Origin: Clostridiales bacterium UBA6330
Lineage (GTDB): Bacteria; Bacillota; Clostridia; Oscillospirales; CAG-272
DNA length: 6,504 nt
Reading direction: 5' to 3'
NCBI GenBank assembly: GCA_002438075.1
Contig: DJSQ01000144.1
Location: forward strand, 1-6,504
Positions 6,402 through 6,504 of this stretch are shown here, one piece after another. A program made the translations under genes and the position numbers. How positions within the stretch are numbered: the stretch's first letter is position 1; each line of letters opens with the position of its first letter. Below the pieces are notes generated by a model. That model saw only the letters and a program-made list of their open reading frames with translations, was not told where the DNA came from and did no database searches.

Positions 6402-6432
6402 CGTGTGCAAGGCTATGGCTTCGCCTTACACG
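6402..6432 (+). repeat. Hairpin just after glgA, inside the first repeat unit
   Basis: CGTGT (6402-6406) pairs with ACACG (6428-6432). After a two-base bulge, AAGGC (6409-6413) pairs with GCCTT (6423-6427) around a nine-base loop. The hairpin starts 32 bases after the glgA stop. It has no following U-run, so it is not a clear intrinsic terminator, though it could protect the 3' end of the mRNA. A similar but not identical foldback exists in the inverted copy at 6-36. Confidence 0.6.
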
Positions 6433-6504
6433 CGTGCCGAGAGTCTGCGCCTTAGGCAATGCTCGCCCTTACTCGGGTGCCGAGGGTCTGCATATGTTCG
6501 CCCT
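6403..6504 (+). repeat. Tandem repeat array (units about 40-43 bp), plus-strand copies of the dispersed repeat
   Basis: Units begin with GTGTGC at 6403, GTCTGC at 6443 and GTCTGC at 6486, giving periods of 40 and 43 bases and a third unit cut by the window end. Each unit contains a TCGCC(C)T block, and the two complete units also share GTGCCGAG. The first two differ by scattered substitutions and small gaps, so the array is not recent. The same family is present on the minus strand at 1-38 and 93-132. I see no open reading frame, tRNA or terminator in 6371-6504. The 30 bases before the array show nothing recognisable. Confidence 0.7.

Noticed and set aside
6403..6504. CRISPR array
   Set aside because: The repeats are imperfect, nearly the whole unit is repeat with no unique spacers of constant length, and no cas gene is present.

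Overview
The window holds a bacterial glycogen-synthesis operon, glgB-glgC-glgD-glgA, with all four genes intact on the plus strand. The gene order, and above all a separate glgD (the degenerate, apparently non-catalytic paralogue of GlgC), point to a Firmicute. The high-GC coding sequence, the intergenic repeats and the style of the proteins suggest a Clostridia member, perhaps an Oscillospiraceae-like gut anaerobe. That placement is inference from family knowledge and not from a search.

Layout. Bases 1-132 are non-coding, GC-rich repeat sequence read on the minus strand. Bases 133-233 are AT-rich and carry A-tracts phased at 10 bp. A near-consensus promoter follows (TTGATT, 17 bp, TGGTATAAT; 234-262), with a short leader and then glgB (293-2251). 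A 155-base gap (2252-2406) contains no gene but holds a structured repeat element: a perfect 14-bp inverted repeat, a second GC-rich hairpin and a 14-bp tandem duplication. Then come glgC (2407-3591), glgD (3606-4739, 14-base gap) and glgA (4742-6370, 2-base gap), spaced as if translationally coupled. After glgA the sequence enters a tandem repeat of about 40-43 bp that runs off the window end. Copies of this same repeat family lie in opposite orientation at the window start.

How the genes work together. GlgC, probably in a complex with GlgD, makes ADP-glucose from ATP and glucose-1-phosphate. GlgA transfers the glucose to growing alpha-1,4 chains, and GlgB introduces the alpha-1,6 branches. 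No phosphorylase (glgP) or debranching gene is present in the window.

The genes themselves are an ordinary pathway, and I see no new enzyme system. The points worth a second look are the inverted repeats that bracket the operon, the alternative-hairpin element between glgB and glgC, the phased A-tracts at the promoter, and the long charged N-terminal extension of GlgA with an altered KTGGL-type motif.
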